From contig NZ_CP114909.1 in assembly GCF_027497355.1 (NCBI RefSeq), positions 3,987,001 through 4,051,000 on the forward strand: DNA of 64,000 nucleotides. The letters run 5' to 3'. This stretch comes from Micromonospora sp. WMMA1947 (GTDB taxonomy: Bacteria; Actinomycetota; Actinomycetes; Mycobacteriales; Micromonosporaceae). Shown here piece by piece: positions 9,550-19,106 of this stretch (position 1 is the stretch's first letter; each line of letters starts with the position of its first letter). The position numbers and the translations under genes were made by a program. The notes beneath the pieces are model-generated. The model did no database searches and was not told where the DNA came from. It saw only the letters and a program-made list of their open reading frames with translations.

Positions 9550-11061
9550 TCAGCGGTGGTGGGCGCCGGCCCAGCGGTCGGCCTCGGGGGCCGGGTGCAG
9601 GCCGGGCTCGTGCAGGCCCTCCTCGGTGACCTGGCCGATCCGGCGGTAGGTCTCCGGCCGGCTGGTACGCAGGATCACGCCCCAGATCAGGCCGAGCACG
9701 CCCGCCGCCACCGGGATCGCCGGCAGCAGCCACTTCAGGTAGCTCGCCGTGTCGGGGGCGAGCAGCGCGTCGAAGTTGAACAGCAGCACCAGCAGCACGG
9801 CGGTGAGCAGGACCGTGCCGAGCCCCGGCGCGATCGCCCGCTGCCACGCGCTCTCCGGGCCGGGACGGCCCCGGAAGAAGCCCACCACGGAGGCCGAGGT
9901 GAGCGTCATCAGCAGCACGACGCCGACCGCCGCCGCGCCGGACAGCCAGGTGAACAGGTCGATGACCGGGTCACGGCCGGTCATCGCGAACGCCAGGAAC
10001 ACCACCACGGCGAGGATGCTCTGCACGACCGAGCCCGCGACCGGGGCGCCGCTGCGGCTGGAGGTGGCGCCGAGGAAGCGCGGCAGGACCCGCTCCCGGC
10101 CCAGTGCGAACAGGTAACGCGCCACGCCGTTGTGGAACGACAGCAGGGCGGCCAGCACGCTGGTGATGAACAGGACGTTGGCGATGTCGGCGACGACCGC
10201 GCCGGTGTACTGGTCGAGCGCGCCGAAGATGATGCCCGGACCCGCCTCGGCACTGGCCGCCGGGGCGTTCTCCGGACCGGTGAGCACGGTGAGCGCCCAG
10301 GCCGAGAAGGCGTAGAACAGGCCGGTGAACGCCACCGCGATGTAGGTGGCGCGGGCCACGGTGCGCCGCGGGTCCTTCACCTCTTCGCTGTAGATCGCGC
10401 CGCTCTCGAAGCCGGTGAAGGAGGCGATGGTGAACGCGAGCACCGCGCCGAAGCCGGCGCCGAACAGGTGGCCGGGGCTGATGCCGGCGGTGGTGACGGT
10501 GCCGCCGTCGGGGTTGGCGAAGGCCACCAGGTCGAAGATCAGCACGGCCACGCACTCGAGGATGAGCAGGACGGCGAGGACCGTGGCGTTGAGGTCGATG
10601 CGCAGGACGCCGAGCGCGCCGATGAACACCCAGGCCAGCAGCGCCCAGACCCACCAGTCGAGGCTGATGCCGGTCTTGGCGTCCATGAAGTCGCCGAGGA
10701 TCGCGCCGAGCAGGCCGTACAGACCGATCTGGATCGCGTTGTACGCCGCGAGCGCGACAGCCGAGCCGGCCACCCCGCCGGCCCGGCCGAGGCCGTTGGC
10801 GATGTACGCGTAGAACGCGCCCGCGTTGGCGACGTACCGGCTCATCGCGGCGTAGCCGGTGGCGAAGACGGCGAGCACGGCGGCGAGGAGCACGTATCCG
10901 AGCGCGGCGCCGATGTTGCCGCTGACCGCGTACATGGTGGTGACACCACCGCCGAGAACGGTCAGCGGGGCGGACGCGGCGACGGTGAAGAAGACGAGGT
11001 GAGCGGTGCCGAGACGACCGCGGCGCAGCCCACCGTCGGAGAAGAACGGATCGGAGGACAA
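9550..11061 (-). CDS. APC-superfamily amino acid/polyamine permease
   Basis: About 503 residues with 12 predicted transmembrane helices. The first helix carries the APC hallmark region TVAASAPLTVLGGGVTTMYA (unwound TM1). A later GFESGAIYSEEVKDPRRTV is the conserved TM6-loop signature of amino acid permeases (E-E-x-K/x-P-x-R). It likely imports an amino acid or amine with H+ or Na+, and the substrate is not inferable. A TTG start at 11061 is preferred because CTGGAGAAG precedes it; another in-frame TTG at 11112 is possible. It is divergent from the GPP34 gene. Confidence 0.85.
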   Translation of the reverse strand: MSSDPFFSDGGLRRGRLGTAHLVFFTVAASAPLTVLGGGVTTMYAVSGNIGAALGYVLLAAVLAVFATGYAAMSRYVANAGAFYAYIANGLGRAGGVAGSAVALAAYNAIQIGLYGLLGAILGDFMDAKTGISLDWWVWALLAWVFIGALGVLRIDLNATVLAVLLILECVAVLIFDLVAFANPDGGTVTTAGISPGHLFGAGFGAVLAFTIASFTGFESGAIYSEEVKDPRRTVARATYIAVAFTGLFYAFSAWALTVLTGPENAPAASAEAGPGIIFGALDQYTGAVVADIANVLFITSVLAALLSFHNGVARYLFALGRERVLPRFLGATSSRSGAPVAGSVVQSILAVVVFLAFAMTGRDPVIDLFTWLSGAAAVGVVLLMTLTSASVVGFFRGRPGPESAWQRAIAPGLGTVLLTAVLLVLLFNFDALLAPDTASYLKWLLPAIPVAAGVLGLIWGVILRTSRPETYRRIGQVTEEGLHEPGLHPAPEADRWAGAHHR

Positions 11062-11259
11062 GGCTTCTCCAGGGGAGGGAGTGAGGGGATTGAGGTGTCT
11101 ACTTCGGAACAACCTGAAGCAGGGTATTGGTGATCACGTATCGTGACAACCCCGCTTCGATATCGATTGGGGTGCGCGTGATCGCCCGGAATTGAGCTGT
11201 GCGTGGTCATGCCGTACCGTCCCGTGTCGACGATCACGGCCACCGTTCGAGGATGGACC

Positions 11260-11913
11260 ATGACCTACCCCGGGGCACAGGCCACTTACCGGCTTGCGGA
11301 TGCGCTGTTCCTTATCGGACACGACGAGTTCACCGGCAAGCCACACGTCGCCGTCGACCGGCTGGAGTGCGGGCTGGCCGGCGCCGCGCTCGCCGAGCTG
11401 ATGTTCGAGGGCCGGATCGCCCTCGACGGAGGGGGGATCGCCGCTGTCGACCCGCGGCTGTGGCAGGAGCCGCTCACCGACCTGCTGATCACCGAGATCC
11501 TGCGCCGCGAGGGCGCGCATCCGGCCCGGCTGTGGATCCGTTACCTGCGGACCCAGCTCAACATCAACGAGCGGGTGGGCACCCGGCTGGTCACCGCCGG
11601 CGTCCTGCGCCGGGAGCAGGGCAAACTGATCGGCCGGACGGTGCGCTGGCCGGCCATCGACCCGAACCAGGCGGCGTCACCGCGGGTGCGGCTGACCGCG
11701 ATGCTGATGCACTCGTCCCCGGCCGAGCTGGACCCTGGCACGCTGCTGCTGGCGACGCTCGCCGAGGCGGTCGGCCTGGCCGCGCACATCTTCGACCCAC
11801 AGGTGGCCACGCGGATGCGCGACTGCCGCCGGTTCCTGCCGGCTCAGCTCGAGGGGCTGCTCGCCGCCGTCGTGGGCGCGCTCGACGTCACCACCACGAC
11901 GGTACGGCGCTGA
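11260..11913 (+). CDS. GPP34 (GOLPH3/Vps74-like) family protein
   Basis: A 217-residue all-helical protein: LADALFLIGHDEFTGKPHVA, then LECGLAGAALAELMFEGRI, then a Leu/Arg-rich repeat region and VRLTAMLMHSSPAELD. This matches the GPP34 family, whose eukaryotic members bind phosphatidylinositol-4-phosphate on the Golgi. Actinobacterial members are numerous and uncharacterised, so the role is unknown. The ATG at 11260 is preceded by GAGGATGG. A terminator hairpin follows immediately after the stop. Confidence 0.85.
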   Translation: MTYPGAQATYRLADALFLIGHDEFTGKPHVAVDRLECGLAGAALAELMFEGRIALDGGGIAAVDPRLWQEPLTDLLITEILRREGAHPARLWIRYLRTQLNINERVGTRLVTAGVLRREQGKLIGRTVRWPAIDPNQAASPRVRLTAMLMHSSPAELDPGTLLLATLAEAVGLAAHIFDPQVATRMRDCRRFLPAQLEGLLAAVVGALDVTTTTVRR

Positions 11914-11914
11914 C

Positions 11915-11944
11915 GTCCCGCCCCGGGCCGAGCCGGGGCGGGAC
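11915..11944. terminator. Bidirectional hairpin terminator
   Basis: A perfect 12-bp stem GTCCCGCCCCGG with a 6-nt loop, lying between convergent genes that end at 11913 and 11953. Confidence 0.8.
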
Positions 11945-11952
11945 GGCACCGG

Positions 11953-12552
11953 TCAGGCCGGGTCGCGCCACATCGGCTGGAGGCTGGGGCCTTCCGGCAG
12001 GTCCAGCGTGACCGGGCGGCGCCGGAATCCGAGCCGCTCGTAGAGCGCGGCGTTGCGCGGCGAGCTGGCTTCCAGGTACGCCGCGGTGCCGGCCTGATCC
12101 AGCTCGGCCAGCTTGTTACGCAGCAGCGCCGACCCGACGCCCTTGCCGTGATGGTCCGGGTGCACCCCGATGAAGGGCAGGTACCAGTGCGGCTCTCCGG
12201 GGTGCTGGGCGCTCATCATCTCGTCGAGCGTGCCGAACCGCTTCATGGCCTCCGCGCCGATGGCGGTCTCCATCCCGTCGAACTCGTCGCCGTCCTCGGC
12301 GTCGTGGCCCTCGCCGGTGGGCAGCCAGAGCGTGACGCCCAGCCCGTCACCGGCGATGTACACCTCACCGGTGCGCAGCGCCAGCGCGACGAACGGTGCG
12401 AAGAAGGCGCGGTGGACCCGCGCGCGATGGTCGTCGTCGGGGAAGACCCAGCCGCTCACCGGATCCCGCATGAAAGCCTCGGCGAGAATCGCCGTCACGA
12501 CGGCGGCGTCCGTCGCGGACGCCCGCCGGATACTGTCCTGCCACTCAGTCAC
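11953..12552 (-). CDS. GNAT-family N-acetyltransferase
   Basis: 199 residues. The N-terminal half resembles the 'AFxxDPVxxWVFPD' subgroup (AFMRDPVSGWVFPDDDHRAR). The acetyl-CoA motif A is LPFIGVHPDHHGKGVGSALL, and the C-terminal part is YLEASSPRNAALYERLGF. It transfers an acetyl group from acetyl-CoA to an amine that cannot be identified from sequence. The GTG start at 12552 is the first codon of this frame that fits family length. It is divergent from the CBM2-like gene at 12708. Confidence 0.88.
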   Translation of the reverse strand: MTEWQDSIRRASATDAAVVTAILAEAFMRDPVSGWVFPDDDHRARVHRAFFAPFVALALRTGEVYIAGDGLGVTLWLPTGEGHDAEDGDEFDGMETAIGAEAMKRFGTLDEMMSAQHPGEPHWYLPFIGVHPDHHGKGVGSALLRNKLAELDQAGTAAYLEASSPRNAALYERLGFRRRPVTLDLPEGPSLQPMWRDPA

Positions 12553-12707
12553 TGGCTATCCGTCCTACCGGCTCGACGAGCCATTGTGGTCATTGATCGG
12601 CGTGCAAGGTATCAGGTGCGAGGCACCGTGCGGCAGGGCTCGGGCGGGACGCTCGCCGCCACCCGGTCCGGGTGGCTACGCTGGCCCGGACCCCCGACAG
12701 GAGGACC

Positions 12708-13394
12708 ATGTCCCGCACGCGCCGCCCCGGTCCGCAGCCCGGAGCTGCCATGACCTCGTCTCCCTGGATCCTCGTCGCCGCCGGCGTGGTCGTGATGGTG
12801 GTCCTGCTGGTGGTGGCGCTCGGCTCGGTGCGGGGCCGCAGTACGTTCCCGGCAGCCGGTCCGGCCGATCCGGTGATGTCGCTGCCGCAGGTCCCGCCGA
12901 CGCCCACGGCGGCCGGTGCCACCGGTCCGTCGTCGGTGTCCGCCACCGCCCCGGTGGTGCCGGGTCTGTCGCCCCGGTCCACGGTGCTGCCCGCCCGGCC
13001 GACGCCGGCCGCGTCGACTCCGAGCCCTCGGGGTGTGGCCCGGCCGGTGCTGCCCCCGCCGTCTCCGTCCGCGCCGCCGTCCGCGGTGACCGGCCGGTAC
13101 AGCGTGGCGAGTGCGTTCGACGGCGGCTTCATCGGTGAGGTGCTGCTGGTAAACACCGCGCGTACGGCGCACGGCTGGACGATCCGTGCGGTGTTCCCCG
13201 GTGGCCGGCTGGTCACCGCCTGGGTCGAGGGCGCCGAGCAGGGCGTGTTCCGCTTCGACGACGGCGTGTTCACCTACCGCAGCGGGTTCGACCTGGCCCC
13301 CGGGCAGTCGCTGCCGGTGCGGTTCCACATCGAGCGGGCCGGCACCCGCCCGGTGAGCTGCACCGTCGACGGCACATCCTGCGCCGAACGCTAG
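12708..13394 (+). CDS. Membrane-anchored cellulose-binding (CBM2-like) protein
   Basis: 228 residues. After a short basic head, one hydrophobic helix (WILVAAGVVVMVVLLVVALG) forms a signal anchor. A Pro/Ser/Thr/Ala-rich spacer of about 85 residues follows. The last ~95 residues are a CBM2-type fold: YSVASAFDGGFIGEVLLVNT, then the conserved GWTI strand, a FDLAPGQSLPVRF strand, and the closing Cys (CTVDGTSC). The canonical solvent-exposed Trp residues are only partly conserved, so polysaccharide binding is inferred. The ATG at 12708 follows GGAGGACC. It sits upstream of the amylopullulanase gene but is separated from it by that gene's own regulatory region. Confidence 0.8.
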   Translation: MSRTRRPGPQPGAAMTSSPWILVAAGVVVMVVLLVVALGSVRGRSTFPAAGPADPVMSLPQVPPTPTAAGATGPSSVSATAPVVPGLSPRSTVLPARPTPAASTPSPRGVARPVLPPPSPSAPPSAVTGRYSVASAFDGGFIGEVLLVNTARTAHGWTIRAVFPGGRLVTAWVEGAEQGVFRFDDGVFTYRSGFDLAPGQSLPVRFHIERAGTRPVSCTVDGTSCAER

Positions 13395-13432
13395 GTCGCA
13401 CGGCCCGGTAGGGCCCGGCGTCGGTGCCTCCT

Positions 13433-13480
13433 CTTGCAAGGTGGCTGCTTTGTTGCGGCAGTGTTTGCAAGGTATTGCAG
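13433..13480. promoter_or_regulatory. Cluster of TTGCAA-type operator motifs before the amylopullulanase gene
   Basis: CTTGCAAG (13433-13440), TTGCGGCA (13453-13460), TTGCAAG (13465-13471) and ATTGCAG (13474-13480) occur within 48 bp, about 60-100 bp before the start codon. Streptomyces alpha-amylase and maltose genes carry repeated CTTGCAG-like sites for a LacI-family maltose repressor. These motifs look like the same kind of site, so maltose or starch control is inferred. Confidence 0.55.
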
Positions 13481-13536
13481 AATGTTTCGGCAAGGGCTAG
13501 CGTGCGGGCGAATCAGCGACCAGAGAAAGGCCGTCG

Positions 13537-16500
13537 ATGAAACCGCCGCCGATATCCCCCAAGGCGCTGCTCGCCCTGGTCACCTCCCTCGTACTCACTC
13601 TCGTCGGCGTGCCGGTGGCCCTCCACCAGCTCGGCGCCGACGCCACCGGCCCGGCCGCCGCCACCCCCGACGTGCTGGCCGCCGGCAACGCTCCGCAGTG
13701 GAACCGCGAGCCGTCCCCCGACGCGCTGCTCAAGGCCGCCACCAGCACCAAGAAGGCGGAGCAGTTCTACTTCGTCCTGCCGGACCGCTTCGCCAACGGC
13801 GACAAGCGCAACGACACCGGCGGCCTGACCGGCGGCCGGCTCACCACCGGCCACGACCCGGCCGACAAGGGCTTCTACCACGGCGGCGACCTCAAGGGCC
13901 TGATCGACCGGATGGACTACATCCAGGGGCTCGGCACCACCGCCATCTGGCTCGCCCCGATCTTCAAGAACCGGCCCGTGCAGGGCACCGGCGCCGACGT
14001 CTCGGCCGGCTACCACGGCTACTGGATCACCGACTTCACCCAGGTCGACCCGCACTTCGGCACCAACGCGGAGCTGAAGAAGCTGGTCGACCTCGCCCAC
14101 CGCCGGGGCATCAAGGTCTACCTCGACATCATCGTCAACCACACCGCCGACGTCATCCGGTACGCCGAGGACAAGTACGGCTACGTGGACAAGAAGACCG
14201 CGCCGTACCGCGACGCGCAGGGGCGCCCCTTCGAGGACCGCAACTACGCCGACGGCACCCGGAAGTTCCCGGCCGTGAACTCGACGTCGTTCCCGTACAC
14301 CCCGGTGTTCGCCACCCCGGCCGACGCGAAGGTCAAGGTCCCGGCGTGGCTGAACGACCCGACCATGTACCACAACCGCGGTGACTCCACCTTCGCCGGG
14401 GAGAACAGCGAGTACGGCGACTTCTTCGGCCTCGACGACCTGTGGACCGAGCGTCCCGAGGTGGTGCGCGGCATGACCGACATCTACGCCGAGTGGATCG
14501 GCAAGGCCGGTGTGGACGGGTTCCGCCTCGACACCGTCAAGCACACGAACCTCGACTTCTGGCCGCAGTTCGCCCGGGGCGTCGAGGCCGCCGCGGCCAA
14601 GGCCGGCAAGAAGGACTTCTTCATGTTCGGCGAGGTCTACAGCGCCGAGCAGGAGATCCAGTCCACCTACGTGCGGCAGGGCGGACTGCCCGCCACGCTG
14701 GACTTTTCGTTTCAGGAGGCGGCACGCGGGTACGCCGCCGCCGACGGCTCGGCCAAGGCGCTCGCCGACGTCTACGCCAAGGACGACCTGTACTCCGCGC
14801 GCGACACCAACGCCAACCGGCTCACCACGTTCCTGGGCAACCACGACATGGGCCGGATCGGCTCGTTCGTCGCCGCCGCCGGTGGTGACGACGCCGCCCA
14901 GCTGAACCGCAGCAGGCTCGCCCACCAGCTCATGTTCCTCACCCGTGGCCAGCCGGTCGTCTACTCCGGCGACGAGCAGGGCTTCACCGGACCGGGCGGC
15001 GACAAGGACGCCCGGCAGGACATGTTCGCCTCGCGGACCGCCGACTACCTCGACGACGACCTGATCGGCACCACCCGCACCCACGCCGTCGACCAGTACG
15101 ACACCCGTCACCCGCTCTACCGGACCATCGCCGAGCTGGGCAAGCTGCGGTCGGCACACCCGGCGCTGCGCGACGGTGTGCAGGTGACCCGGTACGCGGC
15201 CGACGGGCCCGGCGTCTTCGCGTTCTCCCGCGTCCTGCCGTCCGACCGGATCGAGTACGTGGCCGCGGTGAACAACGCCGCGACCCCGCAGACTGTCAGC
15301 GTGGACACCTGGTCGGCCGGCGCCCGCTTCACCGGCGTGTACGGCGACGCCGCGGGCGCGACCGCCGGCGCGGACGGCAAGCTGAGCGTCACCGTACCGG
15401 CGATGTCGGCGCTGGTGCTGAAGGCCGACCGGGCGATCCCGCAGGCCGGGGCACCGAAGGTCACGATCACCGAGCCGGGCGACACCCCGGTCCCGGGCAA
15501 GGCCGCCGTCACCGCCCAGGTGACCGGCGACCCGCTCGCCACCGTCACGTTCGCCGCCCGGGTCGCGGGCGGCAAGTGGACGCTGCTCGGCACCGCGCAG
15601 CGTGCGCCGTACACCGTGCACCACGACCTGACCGGCCTGCCCGGCGGCACCCGCGTGGAGTACAAGGCGGTGGTCCGCGACGGCAAGGGCCGCACCGCCA
15701 CCGCCCGCGCCACCGGCACCGTCGGCACCCCCGACCAGGGCGAATCGCGGGACTGGGCGATCGTGCACTACCAGCGCCCGGCCGGCGGGTACGACGACTG
15801 GCGGCTCTACGCCTGGGGCGACATCGACCCGGCGTACGTGACGCAGTGGCCCGCCGGGCAGCCGTTCGCCGGTGAGGACTCGTACGGCCGGTTCGCCTGG
15901 GTCAAGCTCAAGCCCGGCGCGAAGTCGGTCGGCTTCCTCGTGATCGACGGCGACGGCAACAAGGACGTCGCGAACGACCGCACCATCGACGTGACTGCGA
16001 CCGGCGAGGTCTGGGTCAAGCAGGGCGACCCGGCGGTCTACCCGACGCGGCAGGCCGCCACCGGCGAGCCCGACCCGCCCGTCGCGCAGGACACGGCGCT
16101 GATCCACTGGCGCAAGGCCGACGGCAACTACGACGGCTGGGGCCTGCACCTGTGGGACGGCGCGGCCACCCCGACCGACTGGGCCGCGCCGCTCAAGCCG
16201 GAGAAGATCGACGCGTACGGCGCGGTGTTCCGGGTGCCCCTGGCCGCGGGTGCGACCGGGCTGAGCTACATCATCCACCGAGGCGACGAGAAGGATCAGC
16301 CCGATGACCAGCGGCTCGACTTCGCCTCCGCGGGGCGTGAGGTGTGGCTCCTGGCCGGCGTGAAGGGACGGCTGCTGCCGACCACCACGTCCGGCGCCGC
16401 CAAGGACCTCGACATCACCAAGCAGAAGGCGCACTGGATCGACAGGTCTACTGTGGCCTGGCCCACCGGGCCGACCGACGGGCGGCGGTACGCGCTCGCC

Positions 16501-19035
16501 GTCGCTCCGGCCGGTGGGATCGGCCTCGCCGACGGTGAGCTGACCGGCACGTACACCACCATCGGGCTGCGGGCGCAGCGCAACGGGCTGACCGAGGCGC
16601 AACGGCAGGCGTACCCCCATCTCTGGGCCTCGCGCGCCTTCACGCTGGACCGCGCCGACCTGGCCAAGGTGCCGGCGGCGCTGCGCGGCCAGCTCGTGGT
16701 GACCGAGCGGGACGCCGAGGGCGCGCTGCTCGCCGCCACCGGCGTGCAGATTCCCGGTGTGCTCGACGACGTCTACGCGGCGGCGACCGGCGCGAAGCTC
16801 GGCCCGACGTTCGCCGGGCGGGTGCCCACCCTGGCGGTGTGGGCGCCGACCGCGCGGACCGTCTCGCTGGAGCTGTTCGACTCACCCACGGCCCAGCCGA
16901 CCACTGTGGCGATGCGCCGCGACGACCGCACCGGCGTCTGGTCGGTACGCGGCACGAAGGCGTGGAACGGCCGCTACTACCGCTACCGGGTGCAGGCGTG
17001 GCAGCCGGCCACGCAGAAGATGGTCACCGCGTCGGTGACCGACCCCTACTCGGTGGCGCTCGCGGCGAACTCCACGCACAGCCAGATCGTCGACCTGACC
17101 GATCCGGCGCTCGCGCCGGCCGGCTGGGCGAACCTGCGCAAGCCGGCCGCCCCGCCGGCGTCGAAGATCCAGATCTCCGAGCTGTCGGTGCGGGACTTCT
17201 CCATCGCCGACACCACAGTTCCGGCCGACCGGCGAGGGACGTATCTGGCGTTCACCGACCCGAACACGGCGGGCATGAAGCACCTGCGGGCGCTCGGCGA
17301 CGCCGGGGTCAACCACCTGCACCTGCTGCCGGCCTTCGACTTCGCCACCATCCCGGAGAAGCGGGCCGACCAGGCCCGGCCGAACTGTGACCTGGCCGCG
17401 CTGCCGCCGGACTCCGACGAGCAGCAGAAGTGCGTCGCGGCGGTCGCCGGCACCGACGGCTACAACTGGGGGTACGACCCGCTGCACTACACGGTGCCCG
17501 AGGGCGGGTACGCCGTCGACCCGAACGGCGCCAAGCGCACCACCGAGTTCCGGCAGATGGTCGCCGGGGTGAACAAGGCCGGCCTGCGGGTGGTGATGGA
17601 CGTGGTCTACAACCACACCTCGGCCGCCGGCGCCGACCCGAAGTCGGTGCTCGACCAGGTGGTGCCGGGCTACTACCACCGGCTCCTGGAGGACGGGACC
17701 GTCGCCAACTCCACCTGCTGTGCCAACACCGCCCCGGAGCACGCCATGATGGGCAAGCTCGTGGTGGACTCGCTGGTCACCTGGGCCAAGGCGTACAAGG
17801 TGGACGGTTTCCGGTTCGACCTGATGGGCCACCACCCGAAGGCGAACATCCTGGCCGTACGGGCCGCGCTGGACAAGCTCACGCTCGCCCGCGACGGCGT
17901 GGACGGCCGCAAGATCCTGCTCTACGGCGAGGGCTGGAACTTCGGCGAGGTCGCCGACGACGCCCGCTTCACGCAGGCCACCCAGGCCAACATGGCCGGT
18001 ACCGGCGTCGGCACGTTCAACGACCGGCTCCGCGACGCGGTGCGCGGCGGCGGCCCGTTCGACGCCAACCCGCGGGCGCAGGGCTTCGCCTCCGGCCTGT
18101 ACACCGACCCCAACGGCGACGACGTGAACGGTTCGGCGGCGGACCAGCGGGCCCGGCTGCTGCACCAGCACGACCTGATCAAGGTGGGGCTGACCGGCAA
18201 CCTGCGCGGCTACCGGTTCACCGACTCCACCGGCAAGCGGGTCACCGGCGCCCAGGTCGACTACAACGGCGCGCCGGCCGGATACACGGCCGCGCCGGGC
18301 GAGGCGGTCACCTACGTCGACGCGCACGACAACGAGATCCTGTACGACGCGCTGGCGTACAAGCTGCCGCAGGGCACCTCGGCGCAGGACCGGGCCCGGA
18401 TGCAGGTGCTCGCGCTGGCGACCACGGCGCTCGGGCAGGGCGCCGGGTTCGTCACCACCGGCTCGGAGCGGCTGCGCTCGAAGTCGCTGGACCGCAACTC
18501 GTACAACTCGGGGGACTGGTTCAACCAGATCCGCTGGGACTGCGCCCAGGGCAACGGGTTCGGTGCCGGCCTGCCACCGGAGGCCGACAACCGCGACAAG
18601 TGGTCGTACGCGAAGCCGCTGCTGGCCGACCCGTTGCTGGTGCCGGACTGCGCGGCGATCGAGTTGGCGAACGCCCGGTACGCGGAGCTGCTGCGCGTGC
18701 GCCGGTCCTCGCCGGTGTTCGGGCTCGACACCGCCGAGCAGGTGCAGAAGCGGGTGGCGTTCCCGCTTTCCGGGACGACTGAGACGCCGGGCGTGCTCAC
18801 CATGACCCTCGACGCCCGCGGGCTGGACGGGACGTGGAAGTCGGTGACCGTCGTCTTCAACGCCACGCCGGAGACGGCGAAGCAGACGGTCACCGGGCTG
18901 CGCGGGGCGAACGTGGCGCTGCACCCGGTGCTGCGGAACTCGGCCGACCCGGCGCTGCGTACCGCGTCGTTCGACCGGGCCGCCGGCACGTTCACCGTAC
19001 CCGCGCGCAGCGTGGCGGTGTTCGTCCAGAGCTGA
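13537..19035 (+). CDS. pulA: Secreted bifunctional alpha-amylase/pullulanase
   Basis: A 1832-residue starch-degrading fusion with a signal peptide (residues 1-~38). Residues ~74-630 are a GH13 alpha-amylase with catalytic Asp332 (GFRLD), Glu366 (MFGEVY) and Asp437 (LGNHD). An Ig-like linker (~640-730) follows. Two CBM41-type starch-binding modules start near 738 (WAIVHYQRP) and 854 ([15 protein letters not shown]). A pullulanase N-domain begins near 965, and a CBM48-like module near 1095 ([19 protein letters not shown]). The GH13_14 pullulanase core has [10 protein letters not shown], Asp1428, Glu1465 and Asp1598, followed by a C-terminal beta domain. It should cut both alpha-1,4 and alpha-1,6 links outside the cell. 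It is monocistronic, between a TTGCAA operator cluster and a strong terminator. Confidence 0.95.
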   Translation: MKPPPISPKALLALVTSLVLTLVGVPVALHQLGADATGPAAATPDVLAAGNAPQWNREPSPDALLKAATSTKKAEQFYFVLPDRFANGDKRNDTGGLTGGRLTTGHDPADKGFYHGGDLKGLIDRMDYIQGLGTTAIWLAPIFKNRPVQGTGADVSAGYHGYWITDFTQVDPHFGTNAELKKLVDLAHRRGIKVYLDIIVNHTADVIRYAEDKYGYVDKKTAPYRDAQGRPFEDRNYADGTRKFPAVNSTSFPYTPVFATPADAKVKVPAWLNDPTMYHNRGDSTFAGENSEYGDFFGLDDLWTERPEVVRGMTDIYAEWIGKAGVDGFRLDTVKHTNLDFWPQFARGVEAAAAKAGKKDFFMFGEVYSAEQEIQSTYVRQGGLPATLDFSFQEAARGYAAADGSAKALADVYAKDDLYSARDTNANRLTTFLGNHDMGRIGSFVAAAGGDDAAQLNRSRLAHQLMFLTRGQPVVYSGDEQGFTGPGGDKDARQDMFASRTADYLDDDLIGTTRTHAVDQYDTRHPLYRTIAELGKLRSAHPALRDGVQVTRYAADGPGVFAFSRVLPSDRIEYVAAVNNAATPQTVSVDTWSAGARFTGVYGDAAGATAGADGKLSVTVPAMSALVLKADRAIPQAGAPKVTITEPGDTPVPGKAAVTAQVTGDPLATVTFAARVAGGKWTLLGTAQRAPYTVHHDLTGLPGGTRVEYKAVVRDGKGRTATARATGTVGTPDQGESRDWAIVHYQRPAGGYDDWRLYAWGDIDPAYVTQWPAGQPFAGEDSYGRFAWVKLKPGAKSVGFLVIDGDGNKDVANDRTIDVTATGEVWVKQGDPAVYPTRQAATGEPDPPVAQDTALIHWRKADGNYDGWGLHLWDGAATPTDWAAPLKPEKIDAYGAVFRVPLAAGATGLSYIIHRGDEKDQPDDQRLDFASAGREVWLLAGVKGRLLPTTTSGAAKDLDITKQKAHWIDRSTVAWPTGPTDGRRYALAVAPAGGIGLADGELTGTYTTIGLRAQRNGLTEAQRQAYPHLWASRAFTLDRADLAKVPAALRGQLVVTERDAEGALLAATGVQIPGVLDDVYAAATGAKLGPTFAGRVPTLAVWAPTARTVSLELFDSPTAQPTTVAMRRDDRTGVWSVRGTKAWNGRYYRYRVQAWQPATQKMVTASVTDPYSVALAANSTHSQIVDLTDPALAPAGWANLRKPAAPPASKIQISELSVRDFSIADTTVPADRRGTYLAFTDPNTAGMKHLRALGDAGVNHLHLLPAFDFATIPEKRADQARPNCDLAALPPDSDEQQKCVAAVAGTDGYNWGYDPLHYTVPEGGYAVDPNGAKRTTEFRQMVAGVNKAGLRVVMDVVYNHTSAAGADPKSVLDQVVPGYYHRLLEDGTVANSTCCANTAPEHAMMGKLVVDSLVTWAKAYKVDGFRFDLMGHHPKANILAVRAALDKLTLARDGVDGRKILLYGEGWNFGEVADDARFTQATQANMAGTGVGTFNDRLRDAVRGGGPFDANPRAQGFASGLYTDPNGDDVNGSAADQRARLLHQHDLIKVGLTGNLRGYRFTDSTGKRVTGAQVDYNGAPAGYTAAPGEAVTYVDAHDNEILYDALAYKLPQGTSAQDRARMQVLALATTALGQGAGFVTTGSERLRSKSLDRNSYNSGDWFNQIRWDCAQGNGFGAGLPPEADNRDKWSYAKPLLADPLLVPDCAAIELANARYAELLRVRRSSPVFGLDTAEQVQKRVAFPLSGTTETPGVLTMTLDARGLDGTWKSVTVVFNATPETAKQTVTGLRGANVALHPVLRNSADPALRTASFDRAAGTFTVPARSVAVFVQS

Positions 19036-19045
19036 CCGCACGGCC

Positions 19046-19084
19046 GACCGGCCCCCTGCCACGTCACGTGGCAGGGGGCCGGTC
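19046..19084. terminator. Strong terminator hairpin after pulA
   Basis: A perfect 18-bp stem (GACCGGCCCCCTGCCACG) around a 3-nt loop TCA, 11 bp after the pulA stop. It also lies 23 bp beyond the end of the convergent beta-helix gene, so it may serve both. Confidence 0.85.
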
Positions 19085-19106
19085 GCGTTACCTGTCGACC
19101 GTCAGG

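Noticed and set aside
13513..16620. Minus-strand frame of over 1000 codons opposite the amylopullulanase
   Set aside because: The coding strand has complete GH13 catalytic motifs; the antisense translation has no recognisable fold.
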